Shown one piece after another: positions 47,187-58,359 of a DNA stretch of 64,000 bases. The stretch spans positions 74,916,563 to 74,980,562 of the forward strand of contig NC_044564.1 of assembly GCF_007565055.1 (NCBI RefSeq), written 5' to 3'. The translations under genes were made by a program, and so were the position numbers. Each line of letters starts with the position of its first letter. Position 1 is the first letter of the stretch. Under the pieces are notes generated by a model. It made no database searches. It saw only the letters and a program-made list of their open reading frames with translations, and was not told the origin of the DNA. This stretch comes from Rhinopithecus roxellana (taxonomy: Eukaryota > Chordata > Mammalia > Primates > Cercopithecidae).

Positions 47187-47462
47187 CTGCTGTGTTCTCC
47201 CTTCCCCAGCACCCAGAGATGCTTTCTGCACCACATCACTGCTGCAGGGGGATGGGGGAGGCGTGGCATTGGCAACTGTTTTTTCTGTCTCTTCAGTGCC
47301 TCTTTCAGCAATATGAAGTTAAAACCAGGTACTATGAGGGCTCACCGGATGTTTGGTTCTTAGGAAGGTGTTTTTCCTTTGTAGACACTTGTTAATTTTG
47401 GTGCTGCTGTTGGGGGGATGATCAGTGGAGCCTTTATTCCACCACTTTGCTCCACCCTCTGA

Positions 47463-47655
47463 GTCTCACATTTTGTGTGGCTCCTGCACATTTTTGAACA
47501 TTAATACATTTGTATATGTTTTCTCCTGTTAATCTGTTCATTGTCAATTTATTTCAGCAGACAATCAAATCTTCATAGGGAAAATTTAAACTTCCCTATA
47601 TATTTTCTATGCAAGTGGAAATATAAGGTTGTAGGTGAGAACCTGAGTTCAAGAG
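47463..47655. other. Short intergap, no gene
   Basis: AT-rich. GTTTTCTCCTGTTAATCTGT near 47518 is a phrase found in several LTR 3' ends, but nothing more can be placed. Confidence 0.35.
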
Positions 47656-47657
47656 CA

Positions 47658-47848
47658 AAAAACAAAAAGCAGAATTCACATCCCATTTTCACTGTGTGAA
47701 CCTGGATGCTATTTAACCTCAATTTCTTCATCTCTAAAATAATGTATTAACAACAAGCCTCAGAGTGCTGTTTGAGGATAAAATAACAAGTATAAGGCAT
47801 ATGATGATTACACAATAAACCATCTGTTACTATTATCTATAAATGTTT
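47658..47848 (+). repeat. MIR
   Basis: Sense MIR: CACTGTGTGAACCTGGATGC, CTCAATTTCTTCATCTCTAA and TGCTGTTTGAGGATAAAATA in canonical order. Confidence 0.78.
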
Positions 47849-49510
47849 ACTATGACATATTATTATGACCAATTTACTATTTTTAAAAAGACTCAACGTA
47901 TTAAATTCTATGTCCTAGTTCACCTTGTTGGAAAACCACAGTCCCTGTCCCTTTAACTCCAAAGTGTATTTTTCCTCCAAGTGCAAATATAGATATATTC
48001 TTTTATTTTTAAATTTCAGCAATCTATATCATCAAGTTCTGGGAAGGAATTAAAAACAAACAAACAAAAGCCTGATGGTTACTCTTTGTCCTTGATAGAA
48101 CATATGTTAATAGCTAATGAAATCCAAGCAGAATGTCCTGCTTCAACCTTTTCATCTTCAAATCCATCTAGTCCTGGCTGTCATGCACCAACAGGAAATA
48201 TCTAGGATGCTTCTTTGCCACCTAAATTTGTTTGTTTGTCTCTTTCTCCCTTACTAGGCCTGCATTAACATATTCTTTCTTTTATGAAAAAATATTCAAA
48301 TGCACACAGGAAGCAAAACACTTAATCCACTCTAGTAGGTCTGTGAGACATATGGCCTGTGGAGTAATTTAATCCAGCCCACCGTGGAATCTGAAAATTG
48401 CTTCTTCTATCCCCTGCTGTACCCAAATCTGAATGCAGGAAGAACAGTCTCAAACACAAGAGCTCCTTGTGCTGTTTCTAAGGGGCAAGGCCAGAGAGGT
48501 GTGCAACAGTAGGGGTTTATGAATTCAATTTACTCATATTCAGAGCAATGCAAGAGAAATAACTGTAGTTCTCCTCTCCTTTAAAGAACTCCGGGTTAGA
48601 ATAGAAAGAAAGAATTCAAAGCTTCTAACTCATTTAGAGAAAATAGAGAGCCAGACCTGACCCAGGACAGAAGGAGACCTTCTGAAATTTCAAATAGCTA
48701 CCGTTGATAACCAATCCCTTGATGAGACAAAACTGACATTATCACCTTTTCAATAATGATGGTGCTTTCTGCTAACTGCACCCCTCCACACATACACTTT
48801 AAAACTTAGTGATTTCTGCTGTTTTATGTACACACTTTAAGAGCTGATAATTTTTAAGATTTTTTAGGGAAAAAATACTATATAAACGTGCCTAAACCTT
48901 TGTAAAAAGGGTTTTGGATATTCTTCTTTGAGTACATGTGATTAAAATACTTAATGATGTCTTTGCAAAAATGACTACATTTTAAGAAGTTACATCCCTT
49001 GTAATAGTCTCATTAATTTGTTCTCTCACAATGCTCACTCCAATTTATTTTTTATATTATTTTATCTTTCTTGGGTTTCTTAGTGGGTGTTCATTACCCA
49101 TAGGGCTAGAGCATGTCCAAGCATGAATATCACAATTTCATTAAGTCAATTCAGTGGCCAAGAAATGTAGTTCTTCATAAAATATTAGACATCTCCAAGA
49201 AACACAGTTTGGTAGAGATATTTTCAAAGATTAAAATAGTTTTTTTTTTTTTAATTCAGCAAGCCATCATCATTATACCCTAGAACATAGCAAGGCACGC
49301 AGAAGATGGCATACAAGCCTCCCTAACTGCATGCCATTGCTGAATTTGGAATTAGAGAATCTTTTGCCTTATCTTGGCACTGTCTCTTCAAGTAGCTATC
49401 CATTCAGTTAGTCTATTTACAAATAATTTTTGTATATTTTTATATCTGTAGATGCTGTATGCAAATACGAAAAGCCAAAGTCTCTGAGGGCTAGTTTAAT
49501 GGATTAGTCA
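47849..49510. other. Repeat-poor stretch without a gene
   Basis: No Alu, LINE or LTR recognised over 1.6 kb. (AAAC)n at 48054-48067 is trivial. Nothing codes for a recognisable protein. Confidence 0.45.
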
Positions 49511-49511
49511 C

Positions 49512-49708
49512 CTCTTATTTGCTGTCTGAACCTAGCCACATCACTTAAACTCCCTGAGTTCCAGTTCTTGCATTTACTAAATGGGGATACTACTACTTCA
49601 TAGCCTGTGAGGATTAAATAAATCCTCACAGTGAGGCACTGTGAGGATTAAATAAAATTATCTATGTAAAATGCCTCGTACATCTAAAATATTCAAAAAA
49701 TATTGGTT
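49512..49708 (+). repeat. MIR with internal hairpin and duplication
   Basis: Sense MIR: CTGTCTGAACCTAGCCACAT, ACTTAAACTCCCTGAGTTC, TACTAAATGGGGATAC and AAAATGCCTCGTACAT. A 34-bp rearranged insert in the GTGAGGATTAAAT part (49605-49656) is described among the findings. Confidence 0.85.
49605..49656. repeat. Perfect 11-bp hairpin plus 18-bp direct repeat
   Basis: CTGTGAGGATT (49605-49615) and AATCCTCACAG (49621-49631) are exact complements around AAATA. CTGTGAGGATTAAATAAA (49605-49622) is then repeated exactly at 49639-49656. The ancestral MIR has this phrase once. Confidence 0.92.
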
Positions 49709-50164
49709 GGTGATTATTTCCCTGCTCAATGTAAACAGAACACAGTGACTATGATGTTACTACCCTTGTCTCTCTTAATTTTCGATGACCACCTTCTCAC
49801 TAAAAAATGACCCTTAACCAATGTCTCTTTTTTATGTAAAAACTACATTAAACTTTGCACATCCAGTCCATTGCATTTCCTTCCATTCTCATCCTTGTGG
49901 GGGCGGGGAGGGAAATTCTTCCATATCATGGAAATATCTATAAATTTTCCACACCTGTACTTTCCCAAGTCAAAATTTTCTTATATAATTTACTTTAATC
50001 TCACTTTCTAAGGACTCAATTTAGTGGTAAAATGAGAGGCTTTCGCAGGCAGATCTGCTGGTGACTATTACCAAGTCCTATGACATTTTTGATCTTCATC
50101 CATAAAATAATAAAATACTTATTTAATGATGAATTATGAAAATTAGAAATGAACTGTGCATACC

Positions 50165-50715
50165 TTACCTATGTGATCAAAGTCAACATCAACAATGATA
50201 AATCATGTTCAAAATATGTACATTTAACATGATATGGCAAAAATGGCACTTTACAACCATGGTCTTAATCCCCAAGGAATGTAATACCTGTGTAATGATG
50301 AGAAAAACATCAGAAAAATCCCAATGAAAGGACATTCTACAAAATACCTGACTAGTACTACCCAAAACTGTCAAGGCTATCAAAAAACAAGGAAAGTTGC
50401 AAAAACTGTTACAGCCAAAATTTTAAGGAGATATGACTTTTAAATATAATATGGTACATGGATGAGACCCTGAAACAATAAAAAAGGGACACTTGATAAA
50501 AACTAAGAAAGTCTAAATAAAGTAATAAAGTATGAACATCAGTTAATAATATGGTTCATTAATATTAGCATGGTACATTTGCTACAATGTTATCAATAGA
50601 AGAAATTAGGTGTGGCACATCTCAAAACTCTCTGTATTATTTTTATAATTTTTCTGATTGTGAATCAGAAAAATTTAGAATCACCATTCTAAAAATAAAG
50701 TTTATTTTAAAAAGG
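50165..50715 (+). repeat. L1M (MB-like) 3'UTR
   Basis: Ordered phrases CAAGGCTATCAAAAAACAAG, AAGGAGATATGACTTTTAAA, TGGATGAGACCCTGAAACAA, CTCTCTGTATTATTTTTATA and the A-rich terminal CTAAAAATAAAGTTTATTTT match the 3'UTR of old L1M elements. The same kind of sequence recurs at 62.4-62.8 kb. Confidence 0.55.
50647..50675. repeat. Perfect 13-bp hairpin in L1M 3'UTR
   Basis: AATTTTTCTGATT (50647-50659) and AATCAGAAAAATT (50663-50675) are exact complements around GTG. Confidence 0.9.
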
Positions 50716-51406
50716 GATGGCACATGCAAATAACTAGAAATATTGCCTCAGATATCATAAGTGCTCAAATAAATGGTAGACGTTATTATCACTATTATGT
50801 AATTGACTAGAAGGCAATTAACCCCAAAATTACAAAAAGTTATTTTTCATTAATATGCATATGATTTAAGAATGTCATGAGAGCAAAAAGTAAATATTGA
50901 AAGAACAGCATCAAAGACATCTATTCCGATATTTCAATTAATAAACTAATCTGCTTCAATCTTCCTGGGTGTGATAGTTAGTTTTATGTGGCAGTTTGAC
51001 CGGGCTAAAGGATCCTCAGTTATCTGATACAACATTATACCTGGATGTCTGTGTGAGGGGGTTTCTGGATGAGATCAGAAATTGAATTGGTAAGCTGCAT
51101 AGAGAAGACTTCCCTATCTATGTGAGTGGGTATCATCAAATCCACTGAAGGCCTAAATAAAACAAAAAAGCTGAAGAGTGAATTCACTCCCTCTGCATGA
51201 GCTAAGGCATCCATCTTCTGCTCTCGGATATCAGAGCTCCTGGTTCTTGAGCTTTCAGAATTATACTGGAACCTATACACCATTGGCTCCCTGACTCTCA
51301 GGCCTTTGGTCTCAGACTAAACTATACCACCAACTTTCCTAGTTCCCCAGGAGACAGATAGCATGGGACTTCTTAGCCTCATGTATAGGCTTCATAGCCT
51401 ATAACT

Positions 51407-51457
51407 GCATGAGCCAATTCTTTCCCCTCCCCTCCCCTCCCCTCCCCTTCCCTTCCC

Positions 51458-51513
<56 letters not shown>

Positions 51514-51820
51514 TTTTTTTTTAAATTCAAGGTCTTGCTCTGTCGCCTAGGCTGGAGTGCAGTCATATAATCAAAGCTCACCACAGTCTCAAACTCCTGG
51601 GCTCAAGCAGTCCTCCCACTTCAGCCTCCTGAGTTCCTGACACTACAAGTATATACCATCAAACCCGGCTATTTAAAACAAATTATTTTTAGAGATGGGG
51701 TCTCACTATGCTTCCCAGGCTGGTATTGAACTCCTGGCCTCAAGTGATCCTCATGACTAGGCCTGCCAAAGTGCTGGGACTTCAGGTGTGAGTCACTGCC
51801 CCCAGCATGAGCCAATTCTT
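51407..51820 (-). mobile_element. AluJ, minus strand, with (CT)-rich converted tail
   Basis: Antisense Alu body at about 51520-51804, with J-type traits: CTCAAACTCCTGGGCTCAAG, CTCCTGGCCTCAAGTGATCC and no AluS/Y diagnostic blocks. The tail region (51423-51520) is a (CCCCT)n(CCCTT)n(CT)n T-run instead of plain poly-T. A perfect 16-bp target site duplication GCATGAGCCAATTCTT lies at 51407-51422 and 51805-51820. Confidence 0.92.
51423..51510. repeat. (CCCCT)n(CT)n microsatellite derived from the Alu tail
   Basis: Pentanucleotide CCCCT and CCCTT units followed by about 25 CT units and a T-run, all lying between the left target site duplication and the Alu body. It is homopyrimidine on the plus strand. 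Confidence 0.95.
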
Positions 51821-51831
51821 ATGGTAAATCT

Positions 51832-51937
51832 CGTCTCTCTCTCTCACACATATATATACACACACATACATATATATACAAACCATATATATACAAACAC
51901 ACACACATACATATATATATACGCACACACACACATC
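51832..51937. repeat. Compound (CT)/(CA)/(TA) microsatellite
   Basis: CT units followed by alternating CACA and TATA blocks over about 105 bp, at the end of the old repeat. Confidence 0.93.
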
Positions 51938-51950
51938 CTAATATACTGTG

Positions 51951-52490
51951 TTAATGTAGATAGCTAGGTCAGCTATTTTTACTACTCTGAAACCAAAATG
52001 TACATTTGCCTAGGTCCACTGACCATGATCTTACTTCTGTAAGCATTTACAGTGAGATTTACATGTGTTCTTACACGTAATTAATGGCCTGAACAATCTA
52101 TTGAATCTTCTTAAATTTTGGTCCCTTCTTCGTCAAAAGGTTATAGTAGCATGAACCTCATAAACATGTGAGAATTAAATACAGCAATCTGTAAAATGAT
52201 CTAAATAGTGATGTTTAAATAAAGAGGTGTTCAAAAATTCCTTTCATAAATTTTTGGCCTAGAAAATGCAGACATATTTAATTTTGTGTACATGTAGCTC
52301 ACACACTTATAGGTACACATTTTATTTTCTACATTGGAGGAGCTCCTCAAATTTTACTTTGTCCAAGGAGTCTCCCTTGATTAACCTGAAAAGACATAGA
52401 GATATTTTTCAGCACCGTACTAGAAATAGAAAGTGTGAACATTGCCATTAATAGGCTTAATAAACATTAGTGTTTGCATACACTATACAC
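51951..52490. other. Stretch without a gene
   Basis: Unassigned. The 61-codon frame at 52266-52451 has no recognisable domain. Confidence 0.4.
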
Positions 52491-52494
52491 AAAT

Positions 52495-52642
52495 ATATTC
52501 AGCCATTTACTGCACAAGCATCTCAAGAGGGGCTTCTATGTGTCAGAAGCTCCCAGGTGATGGAAATACAGAGATAAATATTCTCCATGTTCTGCCTTAA
52601 AAGGACCTCAATAATATGAGTAAACAAATATCCAAACACAGA
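52495..52642 (-). repeat. L2 3'-end fragment
   Basis: TTCAGCCATTTACTGCAC, TTCTATGTGTCAGAAGCTCC and GGAAATACAGAGATAAATAT follow the antisense L2 3' end. Confidence 0.55.
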
Positions 52643-52649
52643 TGTTAAG

Positions 52650-52750
52650 TTCAAAAAACTAAGGTACATACACACAATTGAGTAATATTCAGCAACAAAA
52701 AGAAATGAGGAAGATTGTTATTTAATACATAGTGATACATTGTTAAGTAA
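52650..52750 (+). repeat. L1 ORF2 C-terminal fragment
   Basis: AAGGTACATACACACAATTG, AGTAATATTCAGCAACAAAA and ACATTGTTAAGTAAAGAAAA correspond to the sense ORF2 C-terminal region. Only about 100 bp, immediately upstream of an L1 5' end. Confidence 0.6.
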
Positions 52751-52751
52751 A

Positions 52752-54810
52752 GAAAAAGAGTATAGAGGCTTCAAGATGACTGACTGAAATCATTTCACTC
52801 CAGCCTTCTCCACTTAGAAGAACCAAAATAGTGTATAGACGGTCATGTTTTGAATACATTATCCACAAGAGAATGCTGGAATTCAACAAAGAAGTGACAA
52901 AAAGCATCAAAAGGAGAAGTGAGAGAAGCAGTCTGCCTGGCTGGCATCAGCTGGCAGCCAGGAGTGACTTCCAAATACAGGGAAAGGGTAAGTGACAGAC
53001 TTTCAGTGTCCCACATCCTGACTGTCGAATCATGCAATCCTGGCTACAGAGAACCCTTTGACCTTTGTTCCCCTGTCCTATGGTCTCCTGGCAGCTTTCT
53101 TGGTCCCGAAAGTAACATAGGAAGCTGCCAGCAGACCGTGAGACAGAATTGCTCCAGAGAGGAAGCTCATGTTTGGTCCCACACCCTTTTTGAGACCTAA
53201 GCCACTACAGCAAGGTGCCATTTTCAAACCTAGCCTTTGGCAGACTGCATGCTGTCCTGGAGCCCAGTGACACTGGGACTGAGGTATTACAGAAACTTGG
53301 ACTGTCACTACTAGAATTGGGAAGCAAGCTGGGAGTCCTCCTGCAGCTGGGATTAGAGAGCAAATGAGGCATGAGTTGCAGCTACCAGTGCCAGGAAGTG
53401 AGCACCACTGGAATGGAGACTGGAATATGAGCAGAACATGAGTTGCTGCTGGGACTTGGTTGCCAGTTGGGTGAGGCTCCTGCAACTGGGGAGGAGCAAG
53501 AACTAGGTGGGCTACTGCCAGCAGGTTTGGGGAATAAGACCTGCTGGGACTTGGGCATGTGTGTTCTCCAACTGCCAGCCCAGGCTGTGGCCATCAAGGA
53601 CGGCCCTGCCCTCTCCAGTGGCAGGGCCTCAGCATGACTACTACTGCCCTTCACCAGAGCATTATACCTGGGGTCTGAGGATTGCCCTACCCCTGTCCAT
53701 CATGGCTGGTGCCTGCTCTCGCCATTGAAGGGCCTGAGCACAAGCGTGCCTAGTCCAGCTTCAACCCCCTTCTTTGAGAACCATCTCCTTCTTTGAGACC
53801 CTGTGATCCAGGGGATTGACCAACCCAATCCACCATCTTGGGCACCTAAGTATTCATCCCAGGGGTCTGATGTGGGGCTTAAATTCCCAGCCATGACCAA
53901 CTCAGCTGTGAATTATGTGCAAGTACTACCAGTGCTCCTCACAATTGGTGGGCCCAGTCTGTCTTAGTCACTGCTAACATCAATGCATACCACCCAAGAC
54001 CCATAGAATCATCTTGCCACTGCTATTGCCATCACCCATGCCATGCCAGCTTCCCAGAGGCCAAAGAACCTGCCTATCCACCCAGTTCCACTGGTGCCAC
54101 TACTGGCATCCAAGCATGCCACCTGGAGGCCCAAGAATTAGCTCAGTGGTAACCACCAAAACAGGTATCAGCATATACCACTCTGGGCACAAAGATAAGT
54201 ATGCTCAGCCCACTGCTGCCACCACTGGGGCCTGAAGACTTGCCCATCTGGCATTCCAATACCTAGCACAACTTCACTATACCCTAACTCACTGAGAAAA
54301 TCACAGACACCACTAACATTACCTACAACGAAAGAAATCATATAGAGATTACACTACTGAATGCACCCAGGATCAAAGCCAAATTACCCTACCCAACAAC
54401 ATATACACATCTTCAAGAAAAAGTCCTCACCTATAAGAGTATACCCAAAAATAGGAAAAAGTGACTGTTATACTAGGTGCACAGATAACAACATAAGGAC
54501 ACAGGAAATATGAAAAAGTAAGAAAATATGACACCTCCAAAGGAACACAATAATTCTTCAGCAATACATCTTAATCACAAAGAAACTTTCGAAATCACAA
54601 GTAAAGAATTCAAAATACTGATCTTAAACAAGCTCAGTGCAGTACAAGAAAATTCTGAAAAAAGATAAAAAGAAATCAGAAAACCAATTCAGAATATAAA
54701 TAAGAAATTTACCAAAGAGATAGATAGTTTATAAAGGAACAAAACAGAAATTCTGAAATTGAAGAAATCATTAAAATAAACACAAAATAATTTTGAAAGC
54801 TCCAAGAGAC
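52752..54810 (+). mobile_element. L1 5' part (5'UTR and start of ORF1), plus strand, 3'-truncated
   Basis: L1-type 5' end (GAGGCTTCAAGATGACTGAC) and a GC-richer 5'UTR to about 54.3 kb, then A-rich ORF1 N-terminal sequence (54590-54795), where it stops. The rest of the element is absent: a second L1 5' end begins directly afterwards. Frames of 60-135 codons at 52843-54235 on both strands lie in 5'UTR sequence and are not genes. Confidence 0.7.
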
Positions 54811-56610
54811 TTGATGTGGAGTAGAGATGGCAAAATAGAAACCTCACCATTTGCCTCCTCACCACTACAGTTCCATCAAATTTTAACAACTATCTGTATA
54901 CAGAAAAGTACTGTTACAAGACCTAAAAATCAGGTGAGCAATCACAGTACATAGTTTTAACTTACTGTCACTGATAGAGGCATTAAAGAGGGTAGGAGAG
55001 ACAGTCTTAAACCACCAACACCACCCCTACCCCATGTCCCAGAAGCAGCCATTCAGCATGGAGAGATAGTTTGTAAACTTGGGGGAGGGAGAGCACCGAA
55101 ACTGGGGCACTTTACATTGAACTCAGTGCTGCCCTTTCACAACAGAGAGCAAAGCTGTGCTGGTCTCAGCCAGCACCTGTGCATGGAAGGAACATTTGGA
55201 CTAGACTTAGCTAGAGAGGAATTCCCCATCTCAGTGGTTGGAATTTGAATTTCCCAACAAGCCTTGCCACCATAGACCTAGGTAAACTTGAAAGGTAGTC
55301 TAGGACACAAGGAATGCAATTCCTAGGCAACTCCTACTGCAGGGCTGGGCACAGTGCCAGTGGACTTAGGGGTCATGGGACCTAGGGAGATTCCAGCTTG
55401 GGTAGCTAAGAGAGTGCCTGTGCCACCCCTCCCCAACCTCAGGCAGCACAGCTTACAGAAATGAAAGTGACTCCTTCCTTCTGCTTAAGGAGAGGAAAGC
55501 AAAGAGTAAAGAGGATTTTATCTAGCATCTTAGATATCATGTTAGCCATAGTAGGATACGACGGAGGGCAGTCATGAGGACCCTACTCCAAGCCTGAGCT
55601 TCCAGACAACATTTCTAAATACAGCCTTGGTCAAAAGGGAACATACGACCTTGACAGGAAGGAACCAACCAACAGGAAGGTTTCATCACCTGCTGACTAC
55701 AGAGCCCTTGGACCCTGAATAACCAGCAGCAGTACCTAGGTAGTACCCCACAGGCCATGGTCTCTGAGATGTGCTGGCTTCAGGTGTGACACAGCACATT
55801 CTTAGCTGTGATGTCTATGGTAAAAGACTCTTTCTATTGTGCTGAGCTTCTTTAAGATCAATACTTTGAATTCTTCATCTGTAATTTCAAAAGTTTCCTT
55901 ATGATTAAAATGTATTGCTGAAAGAAGGAAAACTAAAAAGGACTTTGTCTTGCACCTTAGGTACCAGCTAGGCCACAATGAGGTACAGCAACAAGAAGGC
56001 TCTTGGGATCTCCAAGTCCAGGCCTAGACTCTTGGACAGCATTTCTGGACCTTTCCTGGATCAGAGGGGAGCTTAGTTCCCTGGAGGGTGAGTCACAGAC
56101 ATGGCAGCATTCACCACAAGCTGACTGAGGAGACCTGGGGCTTTAAGTGAATGTCAGTGATGTCCTGGCATAAACCCCTGTGGGCTGGTGATGGTGGCTG
56201 ACCAAAGAAGAAAGAGGCTCTTCTGCCTATGGAAAGGGGAGGGAAGAGCAGAAAGGACTTTGTATTGTAGTTTGAGTGCCACCTTAGCCACTGCAGAATA
56301 GAACATCAGGTAAATTTCTAAGGTTTATAACTCCAATCTCTGGCTCCTAGACGGCATCTCTGGACCTGCCCAGTACCTCAGGGAACTCACTGCCCCGAAG
56401 GCAAGAACATCAACCTGACTGGCTTCAACACCTTCTACTTGCAGAGCCCTAGGGCCTTGAGTGAACATAGGTGGTAGCCAGTTAGTGGTTACAGTGGGCA
56501 CTGGGCAAGACCCAATGCTGTGCTGGCTTCAGGTATGACTCAGTACATTCCTAGTGGTGATGGCAACAAGGATACTTGCATCACTACATCCCCAGTTTAA
56601 GGCGGCTCAG

Positions 56611-56611
<1 letters not shown>

Positions 56612-56650
<39 letters not shown>
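56612..56650. repeat. (GA)n microsatellite in L1 5'UTR
   Basis: About 19 GA units, homopurine on the plus strand. Confidence 0.95.
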
Positions 56651-56653
<3 letters not shown>

Positions 56654-56949
56654 AGACTCTATTTGTTTTGGTGAAAGTATGGGAAGAGAACAAGAGTCTC
56701 TGCCTATAATCCAGAGAATTCTTCTAGATCTTATTCAAGACCACCAAGGCAGTGCCTCTTTAAGTATGCAAAAACATAGCATTATTTTTGGGATTGGAAC
56801 TCAAATCCCTTTGAATAGCTGAAAAGTCATCCCAAGAAGGATGGGCATAAGGAAACCCAAACTGTGAAGACTACAATAAATACCTAACTCTTCAATACCC
56901 AAACTAAACAAACATCTACAAGCATTAAGACCATCCAGGAAAACATGAC

Positions 56950-57880
56950 CTCATCAAATGAACTAAATAAGGCACCAAGGACCAGTCACAGAGAAACAGA
57001 AATATGTGAAGTTTCAGACAGAAAATTCAAAATAGCTATGTTGAGAAAATGTAAAGAAATTTAAGATAACACAGAGAAGGAATTCAGAATTCTATCAGAT
57101 AAATTTATCAAAGAGATAGAAATAATTAAAAGAATCAAGCAGAAATTCTAGAGTTAAAAAACACAATTGACACACTGAAGAATGCATCAGTCCCTTAATA
57201 GCAGATGTGATCAAGCAGAAGAAAGAATTAGTGAGCTTGAAGACAGGCTACTTAAAAATACCATCAGAGAAGAAAGAAAAAAAAAGCAAATCAAAAAAAA
57301 TGAAGCACACCTAAAGGATTAAGGAAGTAGCCACAAAATGGCGTATTTAAGAGTTATTGGCCTTAAAGAGGAGGTAGAGAAAGAGTTAAGGCCTAGATTC
57401 TTTATTCAAAATAATAATATCAGAGAAGGTCCCAGACCTAAAGAAAGATAGCAACATTCAAGTACAAGAAGGTTACAGAAAACAAAACAGATTTAAACCC
57501 AAAGAAGATTACCTTAAGGCATTTAATAATGAAACTCTAAAAGGTCAAGGATAAAGAAAGCATCCTAAAAGCAGCAAGGGAAAAGAAACAAGTAATATAC
57601 AATAGAGCTCCAATATATATGGCATCAGACGTTTCAGTGGAAACCTTATAGGCCGGGAGAGAGTGACATGGCATCTTTAAAGTGCTGAAGGGAAAACAAA
57701 CCTTTACCCTAGAACAGTATGTCTGGCGAAAATATCCTTCAAGCATGAAGGGAAGTAAAAACCTTCCCAGACAACCAAAAGTTGAGGGGTTTCATAAATA
57801 CCAGACCTTTTGCACAAGAAATGCTAAAGGAAGTGCTTCAATCTGAAAGAAAAGGAAGTTAATGAACAAGAAGAAATCAT
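56950..57880 (+). pseudogene. L1 ORF1 remnant
   Basis: Sense ORF1. The 57000-57290 segment encodes the charged coiled-coil-like N-terminal part, and 57570-57830 encodes the C-terminal RNA-binding part and its KPS-MKG-like tail. In-frame stops and frameshifts break it. It corresponds block by block to the ORF1 remnant of the minus-strand L1. Confidence 0.85.
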
Positions 57881-58359
57881 CGGAGGGGACAAAACTCACT
57901 GGCAATAGTAGGCATACAGAAAAACACAGAATATTATAACACTGTAATTGTGCTGTATACACTACTCAGTGTAAAAAACTAAATGAGGAAAATCAAAAAT
58001 GATAACTACAACAACTTTTCAAGACACAGGTCAGTAAGACATAAAGAGAAACAGTAAAAAATTAAAAAGTGGGAGGATGAAGTTAAAGTGTAGAGTTTTT
58101 ATTAGTTTTCTTTTGGTGTGTTGTTTGTTCATGCAATCACTGTTAAGTTTTCATTAGTTTAACATAAAGTATAAAATAGTAGTTATTAGTCTCATGGTAA
58201 CCTCAAATCTAAAAACATATAATAGACACCCAAAAATGAAAGGTGAGAAATTAAGTCACACCACCAGAGAAAATCACCTTCACTTAAAAGAAGACAGGAA
58301 GCAAGGAAATACTGAAGAGAACAAATAAAATAATAGGCAGGAGTGAGACCCAATTTATG

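Larger units (their letters stand above)
39776..47462 (-). mobile_element. Nearly full-length L1 (L1MA/L1PB-type), minus strand
   Basis: A 7.7-kb LINE-1 that retains both ends: the 3' end at about 39776 (poly-T, then 3'UTR), ORF2 remnant (about 40190-43470), ORF1 remnant (about 43850-44760) and a long 5'UTR ending at 47462 with CTTTGCTCCACCCTCTGAG, the antisense of the L1 5' terminus. A 702-bp solo LTR interrupts the 5'UTR. ORF2 carries an internal deletion near 41009 where CAAGAAATCTTTCAC joins a segment that lies roughly 0.8 kb further along in related copies. Retention of the 5' end is uncommon among L1 copies. Confidence 0.92.
50968..51950 (+). repeat. Old repeat (probably L1M 3' end), split by an AluJ
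   Basis: Begins TGTGATAGTTAGTTTTATGT, continues with GATGTCTGTGTGAGGG and GGCCTAAATAAAACAAAAAA, and ends with GAGCCAATTCTTATGGTAAA, CTCTCTC and (TA/CA)n. The order matches a very common mammalian repeat, which I place among old L1 3' ends without certainty. Confidence 0.5.

Noticed and set aside
46876..47316. 146-codon plus-strand frame, longest in the window, and its position antisense in an L1 5'UTR, recalling ORF0
   Set aside because: It starts in a solo LTR and runs over the LTR/L1 junction, so it is a chance fusion. No recognisable domain, and this L1 is older than the lineages known to carry ORF0.
49895..49915. GGGGGCGGGGAGGG as a GC-box promoter
   Set aside because: Isolated in AT-rich sequence with no CpG island, TATA box or transcribed element nearby.
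53078..53485. 135-codon minus-strand frame in a GC-richer region
   Set aside because: Lies antisense in an L1 5'UTR. The GC content comes from the L1 leader.
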